From Saccharothrix carnea (lineage in GTDB: Bacteria; Actinomycetota; Actinomycetes; Mycobacteriales; Pseudonocardiaceae), in assembly GCF_003014735.1 (NCBI RefSeq), contig NZ_PYAX01000009.1, forward strand, positions 355,302 through 419,301: a stretch of DNA of 64,000 nt, given 5' to 3'. A program made the position numbers and the translations under genes. Shown in pieces: positions 55,499 through 64,000 of the stretch. The notes beneath the pieces were generated by a model. The model did no database searches and was not told the origin of the DNA. It worked only from the letters and a program-made list of their open reading frames with translations. Position 1 is the stretch's first letter; each line of letters begins with the position of its first letter.

Positions 55499-56605
55499 GT
55501 GGCATTGCGCCGTCGCCTGCTGGGGCTGCTCTTCGCCGCCCTTCTGGTCGCGCTGTGCGGTTTGTCCGTGGCGGCGTACCAGAAGGTGTTCACCTCCCGG
55601 GTGACCGTGCTGCTGCGCACCGACCACGTCGGCAACCAGCTGCAGGCCGAGTCGGACGTGAAGCTGCTCGGCGTGCTGGTCGGCGAGGTGCGGGCGATCC
55701 GCTCGCACGGTGACGGCGCCGAGGTGGAACTGGGCCTGCGCCCGGACCAGGTCGGCCGCATCCCGGCGAACGTGTCCGCCCGGCTGCTGCCGAAGACGCT
55801 GTTCGGCGAGCGGTTCGTCAGCCTCGAACTACCCGACGACCCGGTCGGCGCGCTCGACGAGGGCGCGGTGATCGCGCAGGACCGCACGTCCGGCGCGATC
55901 GAGCTGGAACGGGTGCTCGGCGACCTGCTGCCCACGTTGCAGGCCGTGCGGCCGGACAAGCTGTCGTCCGCGCTGACGTCGATGGCGCAGGCGCTGGACG
56001 GCCGCGGCGCGACGCTGGGGCGGACGATCGTGGAGCTGGACGCCCACCTGCGCGAGCTGAACCCGCACCTGCCGGCGCTCCAGGAGGACATCAGCAGGTT
56101 CGCCGACGTCACCGACGTGTACGCGGACGCGGGTCCCGACCTGGTGCGGGCGCTCAAGGACGCCACCGCGGTCAGCCGCACGATCGCCGAGCAGCGCGCG
56201 AACCTCGACACCGTCTACACCAGCCTCACCACGGCGTCGGCCGACCTGACCGGGTTCCTGCGCGGCAACGGCGAGACGGTGGTGGCGCTGGCCGACCGCG
56301 CGCGGCCGACGGTGGAGCTGCTCGCCACCTACTCGCCCGAGTTCCCGTGCGTGCTCGACGCGGTCAACGCCATCCGGCCGCGGATGGACCGGGTGCTCGG
56401 CAAGGGCACCGACCAGCCGGGCCTGCACGCGGAGGTCACCGTCGTGCCGCCGGGGGAGAAGTACGTGCCGGGGCGGGACGACCCGGTGCACCGGCGGGGT
56501 GGTGGGCCGCACTGCCCGGCCGGACCGGTCAACGCCGTCACGCCCGACCAGGTGCCCGAGTGGGCGGGCCTGCTGATGGGTGACCGGACCGGAGGAGGCC
56601 GATGA
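55499..56605 (+). CDS. Mce family protein, MceA position
   Basis: 368 aa. An N-terminal membrane helix (8-30) precedes one MlaD/Mce domain (about 38-115: 'VTVLLRTDHVGNQLQAESDVKLLGVLVGEVRAI', 'ARLLPKTLFGERFVSLEL'). Then comes a long helical region, which in known systems stacks into a lipid-conducting needle, and a Pro/Gly-rich end. The GTG is fixed by AGGAGA at 55487. First of six mce genes joined by 1-4 bp overlaps. Expected to work with a YrbE/MceG ABC importer, which is not encoded here. Confidence 0.92.
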   Translation: MALRRRLLGLLFAALLVALCGLSVAAYQKVFTSRVTVLLRTDHVGNQLQAESDVKLLGVLVGEVRAIRSHGDGAEVELGLRPDQVGRIPANVSARLLPKTLFGERFVSLELPDDPVGALDEGAVIAQDRTSGAIELERVLGDLLPTLQAVRPDKLSSALTSMAQALDGRGATLGRTIVELDAHLRELNPHLPALQEDISRFADVTDVYADAGPDLVRALKDATAVSRTIAEQRANLDTVYTSLTTASADLTGFLRGNGETVVALADRARPTVELLATYSPEFPCVLDAVNAIRPRMDRVLGKGTDQPGLHAEVTVVPPGEKYVPGRDDPVHRRGGGPHCPAGPVNAVTPDQVPEWAGLLMGDRTGGGR

Positions 56606-57618
56606 GGAACATCGCCGCGCCCCTGACCAAGTTCCTGGTCTTCGTCGTCGTCACGGTCGCCGCGACCGGGTTCCTGGCGGCCACCATCGCGGGCAGCCGG
56701 GTCGGCTCCACGGCCGAGTACGCGGCCCGGTTCACCGACGTCACGGCGTTGGCCGAGGGCGACGACGTGCGCATGTCCGGTGTGAAGGTCGGCCAGGTCG
56801 AGTCGCTGGAGCTGGTGGACGACGAGCTGGTGGACGTCACGTTCTCGGTCGCGGACGGCCGGTCGCTGTCCGCCGACGTCACCGCGACGATCAAGTACCG
56901 CAACCTGGTCGGCCAGCGGTACATCGCGCTGGAGCAGCCCGCCGGGCGGGTCGGCGACGAGTTGCCGCCCGGCGGCCTCATCCCGGTCGAGCGGACCACC
57001 CCGGCGCTGGACCTGACCACGTTGTTCAACGGGTTCAAGCCGCTGTTCCAGGCGCTGGACCCGGAGGACGTCAACAAGCTGTCGCACGAGATCGTCCAGG
57101 TGTTGCAGGGCGAGGGCGGCACGGTGGAGAGCCTGCTCGCGCACACCGCGTCGCTCACCTCCACGCTGGCCGCCAAGGACGACGTCATCGGCAAGGTCGT
57201 GACGAACCTGAACGCGGTGCTGGAGACGGTGAACTCGCGCGACGACCGGTTCGGGGAGCTGCTGACCTCGCTGCGGCAGCTCGTGTCCGGGTTCGCCGCC
57301 GACCGAGAGCCGATCGGCAACGCCATCACCGGCCTGGCCGCGTTGAGCGACAGCACGGCGTCGTTGCTGGAACAGGGCAGGCAACCGCTCAAGGACGACA
57401 TCGCCGCGCTCGGCCTGCTCGCCGGCAACCTCGCCGACGCACCCGAGCTGGAGCCGTTCCTGCGGAACCTGCCGGTGAAGTTCGAGGCGATCGGCCGCAC
57501 CGCGTCCTACGGCTCCTGGCTCAACTTCTACCTGTGCTTCGCCTCCTCGCAGGCACCGCCCGCGCCCGGCGGACCGCCGGTCGGCCTCCCCGTCACCGAA
57601 TCGAGGTGCCACCGATGA
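56602..57618 (+). CDS. Mce family protein, MceB position
   Basis: 338 aa; the ATG overlaps the previous stop. A membrane helix (8-30), an Mce domain with 'AARFTDVTALAEGDDVRMSGVKVGQVESLEL' and 'IKYRNLVGQRYIALEQ', then 'LIPVERTTPALDLTTLFNGFKPLFQALDPEDVNKLSHEIVQVLQGEGG', the well-conserved MceB continuation. It ends with Cys in 'NFYLCF' and 'SRCHR'. Part of a heterohexameric shuttle for lipids or sterols across the envelope. Confidence 0.94.
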   Translation: MRNIAAPLTKFLVFVVVTVAATGFLAATIAGSRVGSTAEYAARFTDVTALAEGDDVRMSGVKVGQVESLELVDDELVDVTFSVADGRSLSADVTATIKYRNLVGQRYIALEQPAGRVGDELPPGGLIPVERTTPALDLTTLFNGFKPLFQALDPEDVNKLSHEIVQVLQGEGGTVESLLAHTASLTSTLAAKDDVIGKVVTNLNAVLETVNSRDDRFGELLTSLRQLVSGFAADREPIGNAITGLAALSDSTASLLEQGRQPLKDDIAALGLLAGNLADAPELEPFLRNLPVKFEAIGRTASYGSWLNFYLCFASSQAPPAPGGPPVGLPVTESRCHR

Positions 57619-58580
57619 CCCGCAGACCGGTGTTGCTGGGAGCCGTCGGCCTCCTGGTCATCGCGGTCACCGCCCTGCTCACCTTCTTCTTGGAGGACCT
57701 GCCGTTCTTCGGCGGCGGCGCGGAGCACACCGCCGAGTTCACCGAGGCGGCCGGCCTGCGCGTGGACGACGAGGTCCGCGTCGCGGGCCTGAAGGTCGGC
57801 ACGGTGACCGACGTCGGGCTGCGCGACGGCAAGGTGCTGGTGACGTTCCGGGTCGGCGGTGTCGAGCTGGGCGACCGCAGCCGGGCCGAGATCCGGATCA
57901 AGACCCTGCTCGGGCAGAAGTACCTGGCGCTGGACTCCGAGGGCCGCGACCCGCTCACCGACACCATCCCGGTTGAGCGCACCACCTCGCCGTACGACGT
58001 GATCGAGGCGTTCAGCGGGCTGTCCACCACGGTGAGCGAGATCGACACGGACCAGCTGGCGCAGAGCTTCCGGGTGCTGTCGGAGACGTTCCGCGACTCG
58101 CCCGAACACGTGAAGCAGGCGCTGGAAGGGCTGTCGGCACTGTCGAAGACGATCTCCTCGCGGGACGAGCAGCTGGCGTCGCTGATCGAGGGCGCGAACC
58201 AGGTCAGTGGCGTGTTGGCGGAGCGCAACAAGGACTTCACCGCGCTGATCAACGACGGCAACCTGCTGCTGGCGGAGATCGGGCACCGCCGGGACGCGAT
58301 CTCGAAGCTGCTGGACGGCACGCGTGCGCTGTCCCGGGAGCTGTCCGGCCTCGTCGCGGACAACGACGAGCAGCTGCGGCCCGCGCTGGAGCAGCTGGAA
58401 CGGGTCACCGACGTGCTGCGGAACAACCAGGACGCGCTGAACCGCGGCCTCGCGCTGGCCGGGCCGTACTACCGGGTGCTGAACAACTCGCTGGGCAACG
58501 GCCAGTGGGTCGACACCTACCTGTGCGGGCTCGTGGTCGACCCGGGCGCGCGGCGCGACTGCCCGACCGGAGGTCGCTGA
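57615..58580 (+). CDS. Mce family protein, MceC position
   Basis: 321 aa, ATGA overlap with mceB. A membrane helix (7-28), an Mce domain 'AEFTEAAGLRVDDEVRVAGLKVGTVTDVGLRDGKVLVTF' and 'RIKTLLGQKYLALDSEGR', and a helical part 'SGLSTTVSEIDTDQLAQSFRVLSETFRDSP'. The end 'WVDTYLCGLV..GARRDCP' has the two Cys seen in several Mce proteins. Roughly the usual length. Confidence 0.93.
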   Translation: MTRRPVLLGAVGLLVIAVTALLTFFLEDLPFFGGGAEHTAEFTEAAGLRVDDEVRVAGLKVGTVTDVGLRDGKVLVTFRVGGVELGDRSRAEIRIKTLLGQKYLALDSEGRDPLTDTIPVERTTSPYDVIEAFSGLSTTVSEIDTDQLAQSFRVLSETFRDSPEHVKQALEGLSALSKTISSRDEQLASLIEGANQVSGVLAERNKDFTALINDGNLLLAEIGHRRDAISKLLDGTRALSRELSGLVADNDEQLRPALEQLERVTDVLRNNQDALNRGLALAGPYYRVLNNSLGNGQWVDTYLCGLVVDPGARRDCPTGGR

Positions 58581-59587
58581 TGTTCGTCCGGACGCATGGC
58601 ACGCGCCGGCTGGTCGTGGCGCTGGCACAGGGTTTCGTGCTCGTGCTGGTGGCGACGGCCGCCGTGTGGTGGATCTTCCTGCGGCCCTCGCCGACCCGCG
58701 TCACGGCCTACTTCGCCGCCGCAGTCGGCGTGTACGAGGGGTCGGACGTGCGGGTGCTCGGGGTGAAGGTCGGCCGGGTGGTCGGCGTGCTGCCTGACGG
58801 CGCGTCGGTGCGGGTCGACCTGGAGCTCGACGACGGCGTGGACGTGCCCGCCGACGCCCGTGCCGTGGTCGTGTCGCCGAACATCGTGGCCGACCGGTAC
58901 GTGCAGCTCACGCCCGTCTACACCGGGGGTGACCGGATCGCGCCCGGTGCGGTGATCACCAGTGCGCGCACGGCGGGCACGGTGGAGCTGGACGAGCTGT
59001 ACGCGAGCCTCGACACGTTGTTGACCGCGCTCGGCCCGAACGGCGCGAACCGCGAGGGCGCGCTGTCCGACCTGCTGAACACCGGCGCGGAGAACCTGGA
59101 CGGCAACGGCGCGGCGTTGGGCGAGTCGATCCGGCAGCTCGCGGACGCGGCTCGGACGTTGGCCGGGTCGCGGGACGACCTGTTCGGCACCGTGGACAAC
59201 CTCCAGTCGTTCACGGCGATGCTCGCGGCGAACGACGAGCAGGTGGGCACGCTGGCCGACCAGCTGGCCGACGTGTCCGGGTTCTTCGCCGCCGAACGGG
59301 ACGACCTGGGTGCGGCGTTGGGCGAGCTGGCCACGGCGTTGGAGCAGGTGCGCGACTTCGTGCACGACAACCGCGACCGGGTCAGGTCCAGTGTGGACGA
59401 CCTGGCCGTGCTGACCGGGCTGCTGGTGCGGCAACAGGAGTCGCTGACCGAGATGCTGGAGGTCGCGCCGCTCGCGTTGCACAACGTGGTGAACGCCTAC
59501 GACCCGGCCACCGGGACGTTGAACGCGCGGGCCAACCTGAACGAGTTCGTGACCGATCTGCTCAGTGTGCCCGGGGGTGCGCGGTGA
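58580..59587 (+). CDS. Mce family protein, MceD position
   Basis: 335 aa; the ATG overlaps the previous TGA (TGATG). A membrane helix (14-36), an Mce domain 'VTAYFAAAVGVYEGSDVRVLGVKVGRVVGVLPDG', 'VVVSPNIVADRYVQLTPVY', then 'TVELDELYASLDTLLTALGPNGANREGALSDLLNTGAENLDGNG', diagnostic for the MceD class. It lacks the long Pro-rich tail of mycobacterial MceD. Confidence 0.94.
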   Translation: MFVRTHGTRRLVVALAQGFVLVLVATAAVWWIFLRPSPTRVTAYFAAAVGVYEGSDVRVLGVKVGRVVGVLPDGASVRVDLELDDGVDVPADARAVVVSPNIVADRYVQLTPVYTGGDRIAPGAVITSARTAGTVELDELYASLDTLLTALGPNGANREGALSDLLNTGAENLDGNGAALGESIRQLADAARTLAGSRDDLFGTVDNLQSFTAMLAANDEQVGTLADQLADVSGFFAAERDDLGAALGELATALEQVRDFVHDNRDRVRSSVDDLAVLTGLLVRQQESLTEMLEVAPLALHNVVNAYDPATGTLNARANLNEFVTDLLSVPGGAR

Positions 59588-60549
59588 AGCGGTCGGCGGC
59601 GGTGGGGCTCGTGCTCGTGCTGACCGGGTGTTCGGCGCTGCCGAGCGCGTACGACCTGCCGCTGCCCGGCGGCGCGGACCTCGGCGACCGGCCGTACCGG
59701 GTGACCGTCGAGTTCGACGACGTGCTCGACCTCGTGCCGCACGCCGGGGTGAAGGTGGACGACGTGTCGGTGGGCAAGGTCGAGGACATCGGGTTGTCCG
59801 AGGACGGCTCCACGGCGTTGGTGCGGGTCGCGGTGCGCGGTGACGTGCTGCTGCCCGCGAACGCCCTCGCCCGGCTGCGGCAGTCGAGCCTGCTGGGGGA
59901 GAAGTACGTGGAACTGGCCGTGCCCGAGGAGCGGTCGGCCTCGCCGCTGGTGGACGGCGCGGTGATCCCGGTGACGCGGACCAACCGCAACCCCGAGGTG
60001 GAGGAGGTGTTCGGCGCGTTGTCCATGCTGCTCAACGGCGGCGGTATCGCGCAGGTCCAGGACATCTCGCGGGAGCTGAGCGCGGCGCTGTCCGGCAACG
60101 AGGCCGCCGTCCGGTCGCTGCTGTCCACTGTGGACGCGTTCGTGGGTGCGATGGACTCGCACAAGGGTGAGATCACACGTGCCCTGGAGGGCATGGACAA
60201 GCTCGCGTCGTCGTTGGAGTCGCGCAAGGGCGACATCGGCGAGGTGCTGGACGGGTTGGAGCCGGGCTTGCGCGTGCTGCACGAGCAGCGCGGACGGCTG
60301 GTGGGGCTGCTGGACGCGTTGCGGGACCTGTCCGACGTCGCGGTGGACACGGTGAACCGAAGTCGTGACGACCTGGTGGCCGACCTGCGGGCGCTGGAGC
60401 CGACGTTGCGGCGGCTCGCCGAGTCCGGGCAGGACCTGCCGCAGTCGCTGGAGATGCTGCTGACGTTCCCGTTCACCGACGCCGTGCTGGACGGGATCAA
60501 AGGTGACTACCTCAACACGTACCTGACGCTGAAGCCCGGAGGGCGTTGA
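59584..60549 (+). CDS. Mce family lipoprotein, MceE position
   Basis: 321 aa from a GTG overlapping mceD (GTGA). Lipobox LTGC with Cys at residue 16, as in LprK/MceE proteins, so it is lipid-anchored rather than membrane-spanning. Mce domain: 'YRVTVEFDDVLDLVPHAGVKVDDVSVGKVEDIGL', 'LRQSSLLGEKYVELAVP'; the 'NRNPEVEEVFGALSMLLNGGGIAQVQDISRELS' continuation is typical of MceE. Confidence 0.95.
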   Translation: MKRSAAVGLVLVLTGCSALPSAYDLPLPGGADLGDRPYRVTVEFDDVLDLVPHAGVKVDDVSVGKVEDIGLSEDGSTALVRVAVRGDVLLPANALARLRQSSLLGEKYVELAVPEERSASPLVDGAVIPVTRTNRNPEVEEVFGALSMLLNGGGIAQVQDISRELSAALSGNEAAVRSLLSTVDAFVGAMDSHKGEITRALEGMDKLASSLESRKGDIGEVLDGLEPGLRVLHEQRGRLVGLLDALRDLSDVAVDTVNRSRDDLVADLRALEPTLRRLAESGQDLPQSLEMLLTFPFTDAVLDGIKGDYLNTYLTLKPGGR

Positions 60550-61643
60550 TGACCACCCGGCGGATCAGGTTGCAGATCGCGTTGTTCTCGGTCATCGCGC
60601 TGCTCGGCGTCACGTACGTGAGCGCGAAGTACGTGGGGCTCGTGGTGGTGGACGACGGGTACGTGGTCCGGCTGGAGCTGGCCCGGACGGGCGGGCTGTT
60701 CACCGGCGGCGAGGTCACGTACCGGGGCGTGCCGGTGGGCCGGGTCGGGCCGATCCGGTTGGGTGACGGGCAGGTCGAGGTCGAGCTGCGGATCGAGGCG
60801 TCCGCGCCGCGGATCCCGGCGGACCTGGAAGCCGTGGTCGCCAACCGATCCGCGGTGGGCGAGCAGTACGTCGACCTCCGGCCGAAGGGGGGCGACGGGC
60901 CGTACCTGGACGAGGGTTCGGTGATCCCGCGGTCGCGGACCACGCTGCCGTTGCCGGTGGAGCAGGTGCTGACCAGCCTGGACGACCTGGCGCGCTCGGT
61001 GCCGGTGGAATCGCTGCGCACCGTGGTGGACGAGCTGGACCAGGCGTTGCGGGGTACCGGGCCGGACCTGCAGGTCCTGCTGGACGCGACGACGGAGTTC
61101 ATCGGGACGGCCGGTGCGCACCTGCCGCAGACCACGCGGCTGCTGAACGACGCCGTCACCGTGCTGGGGACGCAGGTGGACCACTCGGCGGCGATCAACT
61201 CGTTCGCCGACAGCGCCCTGCTGGTGGCCGAACGGCTGCGTGCGGCGGACGGTGACCTGCGGCGGGTGATCGGGGCGGTGCCGGGTGCGGCGACGGAGGT
61301 GAGCGCGTTGCTGCGCGAGTCCGGGCCGAACCTCGGGATCGTGCTGGCCAACCTGCTCACCACGGCGGACGTGCTCGTGACGCGGCAGGGTGCGTTGGAG
61401 GAAGTCCTGGTCACCGTGCCGGACGCGGTGTCGGTGGGCGCGTCGGCGGTCGCGTCCGGCCAGGCGCGGTTCGGGCTGGCCCTGACGTTCTTCGAACCTC
61501 CGCCGTGCACGGCGGGCTACGAGACCACACCGCGCAAGGGCGGCCTCGACACCTCCGTGGGCCCGTTCAACACCGCCGCCGGCTGCACCCTCCCTCCCGG
61601 TTCCGCCACCGGCGTCCGGGGCTCCCAGAACGCACCGCGCTAA
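60549..61643 (+). CDS. Mce family protein, MceF position
   Basis: 364 aa; the ATG overlaps the mceE stop. A membrane helix (7-27), an Mce domain 'YVVRLELARTGGLFTGGEVTYRGVPVGRVGPIRL' and 'VVANRSAVGEQYVDLRP', and a long helical region ending 'FEPPPCTAGY...AAGC'. Last of the operon. No mce-associated protein genes and no mceG ATPase follow; the next gene is convergent and only 3 bp overlaps remain. Confidence 0.94.
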   Translation: MTTRRIRLQIALFSVIALLGVTYVSAKYVGLVVVDDGYVVRLELARTGGLFTGGEVTYRGVPVGRVGPIRLGDGQVEVELRIEASAPRIPADLEAVVANRSAVGEQYVDLRPKGGDGPYLDEGSVIPRSRTTLPLPVEQVLTSLDDLARSVPVESLRTVVDELDQALRGTGPDLQVLLDATTEFIGTAGAHLPQTTRLLNDAVTVLGTQVDHSAAINSFADSALLVAERLRAADGDLRRVIGAVPGAATEVSALLRESGPNLGIVLANLLTTADVLVTRQGALEEVLVTVPDAVSVGASAVASGQARFGLALTFFEPPPCTAGYETTPRKGGLDTSVGPFNTAAGCTLPPGSATGVRGSQNAPR

Positions 61644-62759
61644 CGGGCCGACGTCACCCAGCCCGACCAGTCCACCAGTTCGGCGAGTCGTGCCTGTCCC
61701 GCTCGCCGGGCGGCGGCCAGGTCTTCCGGCAGGCGGCCGGCGGCGCGGAGTTGTGCCCACTGGTCGGCGTCGAGGGTCAACGCCCGGAGGCCGAGGTCGG
61801 CGAGCGCCGGCACGTCGTCGACCTCGGTTTCGGAGAGGTCGAGGTAGGACAGCGCGGGTAGCCGCGCCAGGTCGGCGACGCGCACCGGGAGGTTCTTGAC
61901 GGTGAGGTCCCACAGCGCCGGGTGTCCGGACAGGACGGACAGGTCGGCGTGCCGGGCGTCCAACTTGAGGCCCTCGACGGTCTCCGGCAGCCGCAGGTCC
62001 ACGTGGCCGGCCCGGTTGATGCTCAACTCCCGGACGCGCGGTGTCGCGGCGAGGGCGCGCAGGTCGAGCGTTTCGGCGTCGTTGAGGTAGAGCTGCTGCA
62101 CGGCGTCGCGATGGGGGATGTCCCGCAGCACGTCGGCCAGGTCGCGGTCCCCGACCCGCTCCGACGCGTCGTACCGGTCGTCACCTTCGGGCAGGGGGAT
62201 GTCCAGGTAGCCCTCCCACTCGACCTCTCCGCCGTTCCGCTTCCGTGCGCACCTCGCCGAACCGAGGTGCGTCGCCCGAGAGCCGCCGGTAGTGCTCGGT
62301 GAACCGCGCGACCAGCCCGGTGACGTGCGCCAGCACCTCGGGGTCGGTCGGCTCACCGGTCGGAGCCGCCGCCTCGGGGCGCGGCATCCCCGGCCGGGGA
62401 TGGTGGGGGTGGCGGTAGTCGGGGTCGAGCAGCACAGTGTCCGAGGCCGCTGCGGACGGGGCGAACGCGTGCCGGAACGTCCAGCCGCCGTTCCCGTCGA
62501 ACGACACCTCCAGCAGCAGCGGGCGGTCCTCGCCGGGACCGCGCAGCGACGCCTCCAAGGCCTGGAGCAGGGTGAACTCGCGAGCGTGATCCGTGCCGCC
62601 GAGCACGTGCCCGCGGTCGGGGAACGTGCGGTACGCCATGACGCCGCCGGAGATCTCGACCTGCCACACACCCGCGCGCGTCGGGTCGAGGACACCGCGC
62701 ACCGTCCGCACCAGCTCGTCCACCAGCGCTTCACGATCTTCAGTCACGGCCGCCAGCAT
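61640..62759 (-). pseudogene. Repeat protein gene interrupted by a frameshift
   Basis: Two open frames form one protein of about 370 aa. From 62759 the first half reads 'VWQVEISGGVMAYRTFPDRGHVLGG', 'LLLEVSFDGNGGWTFRHAF' and 'LVARFTEHYRRLSGD'. Near 62235-62245 (GAAGCGGAACGGCGGAGAGG) the frame changes. The second half, down to 61640, is a leucine-rich-repeat-like series ('RVRELSINRAGHVDLRL', 'ALWDLTVKNLPVRVADLARL', 'LSYLDLSETEVDDVPAL'). No family recognised; it may be a polymorphic-toxin immunity type. Either a real frameshift or a one-base sequence error. Confidence 0.65.
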
Positions 62760-62778
62760 GCCGGCGGACACCGACGAC

Positions 62779-63159
62779 CTACGCGGGGGAGACGTAGAGC
62801 CAGGCACCGTCCTCGCGGACGAAGCGGCTGTTCTCGTGCAGCACGTCGCGGTGGCCCTGCTGGCGGTAGTGGGCGCGGAACTCCACGGTGCCCGTCGTCT
62901 GGAACGGCGTGCCGCCGGTGTGCGAGAGGATTTCCAGGTGGGTCCAGCGCTGGTCCGGGTCGAGGTCCAGCGAGGCCGGGCGGGTGCTCGGGTGCCAGGT
63001 GGCCAGCAGGTAGTCCTCGTCACCCAGCGCGAACGCGCTGTACCGGGAGCGCATGAGGGCCTCGGCGGTCGGCGCCCGGCGACGACCCCGGTGCAACGGG
63101 CCGCAGCACTCCTCGTACGGCTCACCCCGGCCGCACGGGCAGCGGTCGGGCGCGCTCAT
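62779..63159 (-). CDS. YchJ-family protein (UPF0225) with SEC-C motif
   Basis: 126 aa. Starts with the SEC-C zinc motif 'CPCGRGEPYEECCGPLH', followed by 'APTAEALMRSRYSAFALGDEDYLLATWHPSTRP' and 'VEFRAHYRQQG...LHENSRFVREDGAWLYV', the complete YchJ pattern (an NTF2-like domain). Biochemical role unknown. The ATG overlaps the stop of the upstream repeat protein (ATGA). Confidence 0.9.
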   Translation of the reverse strand: MSAPDRCPCGRGEPYEECCGPLHRGRRRAPTAEALMRSRYSAFALGDEDYLLATWHPSTRPASLDLDPDQRWTHLEILSHTGGTPFQTTGTVEFRAHYRQQGHRDVLHENSRFVREDGAWLYVSPA

Positions 63160-63437
63160 TCCGGCCGGTCGCACGCCGTGCGGCCGGAACGGTCGTAGCG
63201 CACCCACGCCAGCGCGTTCTCCGCCTCGCGGTCACCGGCCGCGGCCTCCGCCGACAGCGCCGCGTGCACCTGGTAGCGCAGGTCGGCGGGCACGGCGGGG
63301 TTGGTGAGCAGGTTCGCGCGGATCACCGGGCTCGGATCGTCGGCGAGCGCCGCCAACGCCTCGGCGGGCGTGGACGGGTCGGTCGACAGCGCCTCGCGCA
63401 CGGCGACGGACATCGGTTCGGTCACGGTGACCAGCAT
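63156..63437 (-). CDS. Small helical-repeat protein
   Basis: 93 aa. 'VREALSTDPSTPAEALAALADDPSPVIRANLLTNPAVPADLRYQVHAALSAEA' is a pair of HEAT-like or variant leucine-rich repeats, of the kind with 'LA.D..P.VR..LA.NP..P...L'. Coupled to the YchJ gene by a 4-bp overlap. The initiator may be the ATG at 63437 or a downstream GTG (VTEPMSVAV). No specific role can be given. Confidence 0.75.
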   Translation of the reverse strand: MLVTVTEPMSVAVREALSTDPSTPAEALAALADDPSPVIRANLLTNPAVPADLRYQVHAALSAEAAAGDREAENALAWVRYDRSGRTACDRPE

Positions 63438-63446
63438 ATGTAAAGG

Positions 63447-63491
63447 AAGCGGCCTCCTCCCGTTGACTGCCAGTCGGGGAGGAGGCCGCTT
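63447..63491. terminator. Strong terminator downstream of the cellulase gene
   Basis: A 15-bp perfect stem (63447-63461 with 63477-63491), loop of 15 nt. It lies 21 bp beyond the stop of the minus-strand cellulase gene and before the small repeat-protein gene. Confidence 0.8.
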
Positions 63492-63511
63492 CGGGGGCCG
63501 GAACTACGGCA

Positions 63512-64000
63512 TCAGCCGCACGCCACACCGTTCAGAATGGGAGAAGTGAACGGTGGGGTACCGCCGCTGTAGCTCGCGTTGTAACCGATGGTCGCGGTAC
63601 CACCGGTCGCGAGCGTGCCGTTCCAGGACGCGTTGCCGACGCGGACGATGTCGCCGCCGTCGGTCCACGTCCCGTTCCAGCCCTGGGAAACGGTCACACC
63701 GGGCGCGGAGAACGTGAGGGTCCAGCCGTTGATCAGCGCGCCCCGGTTCTCGATGACGATTTCACCGGTGTAACCGTTCGACCACTGGCTCACCACGCGG
63801 TGCGTCACCCGGCATCCGTCCCCTGGAGGCGGAGTGGTGGTCGTGGTGGTAGTGGTCGTGGAAGTAGTGGTGCTCGTGGTCGTGGAGGTAGTGGTGGACG
63901 TCGTCGTGGTGGTGGAGGTCGGTCCGGCGGCGATGGCCAGGTCGTAGGCGCGTTGTGGCACGAACTGGCCGGCCTGTGCGATGCAGCCGTCCGCTTCGCC
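63512..64000 (-). CDS. Secreted cellulase (GH6-like end) with CBM2, 3' part
   Basis: About 163 C-terminal residues; the gene continues past the window edge. The first visible part, 'GEADGCIAQAGQFVPQRAYDLAIAAG', matches the C-terminal end of actinomycete GH6 cellulases as I remember it. A Thr/Ser linker of about 30 residues and PPP follows, then a CBM2 cellulose-binding module ('VVSQWSNGYTGEIVIENRGALINGWTLTF', 'QGWNGTWTDGGDIVRVGNASWNGTLATGG') with its cellulose-facing Trp residues and the terminal Cys pair (GCRV...ACG). It would degrade cellulose outside the cell. Confidence 0.85.
   Translation of the reverse strand, partial: GEADGCIAQAGQFVPQRAYDLAIAAGPTSTTTTTSTTTSTTTSTTTSTTTTTTTTTPPPGDGCRVTHRVVSQWSNGYTGEIVIENRGALINGWTLTFSAPGVTVSQGWNGTWTDGGDIVRVGNASWNGTLATGGTATIGYNASYSGGTPPFTSPILNGVACG

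Overview
The window is chromosomal DNA of a very GC-rich actinomycete. Third-codon positions are almost all G or C, GTG starts are common, and operons are packed with 1-4 bp start/stop overlaps. Ergothioneine genes, an actinobacterial mce operon, class-E-type sorting signals and an AcnR-type aconitase regulator together suggest Pseudonocardiales (Saccharothrix, Lentzea or Actinosynnema-like). That placement is an inference; no 16S gene is present. I found no tRNA, rRNA, CRISPR array, transposase or phage gene.

Left part (1-10 kb): an HxlR regulator cut by the window edge, a cytochrome P450, two tandem P-loop kinase-like genes, a second P450 divergent from a TetR regulator with an unusual C-terminal domain, a thioesterase, an MFS exporter coupled to an AcnR-like TetR gene, a DUF5753 protein without DNA-binding domain, and a secreted PQQ-dependent sugar dehydrogenase. 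From 10.0 to 14.3 kb lies egtABCD for ergothioneine synthesis. It is followed by about 0.9 kb of non-coding DNA with tandem repeats, a perfect hairpin and a ~560 bp nested palindrome.

Middle part (15-45 kb): a secreted S33 peptidase; an MMPL transporter with a partner membrane protein and a divergent TetR; a secreted VWA protein; a decayed Uma2 gene; aconitase, with an AcnR-type box over its promoter; a small ABC system; a VOC protein; a kinase; a Pro/Gln-rich membrane protein; a short sirtuin; a short alpha-carbonic anhydrase; a fatty acyl-CoA ligase; an NlpC/P60 cell-wall hydrolase; a one-domain voltage-gated channel; a GrpB pseudogene; a methyltransferase; a hydrolase coupled to a tandem-GGDEF protein; an MHYT sensor; a MobA-like transferase; and a MoxR-DUF58-VWA operon.

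Right part (45-64 kb): a response regulator-histidine kinase-TAXI lipoprotein operon, a GAF-ANTAR regulator, and then what looks like one envelope/lipid locus. That locus holds an LppX/LprG-like lipoprotein, two DUF6801 exported proteins (one with a Thr-rich stalk and LANTG sorting signal), another exported protein, a PucR-type regulator, an acyl-CoA synthetase, and six mce genes without YrbE permeases. Three perfect copies of the palindrome TTGTCA-N6-TGACAA sit in the control regions of this locus, one before each of its outward-reading units. The PucR upstream region carries the same half-sites at wider spacing. I regard this as the best candidate for an undescribed co-regulated system. The window ends with a frameshifted repeat protein, a YchJ-like protein, a small repeat protein, and the 3' end of a secreted cellulase with a CBM2 module.
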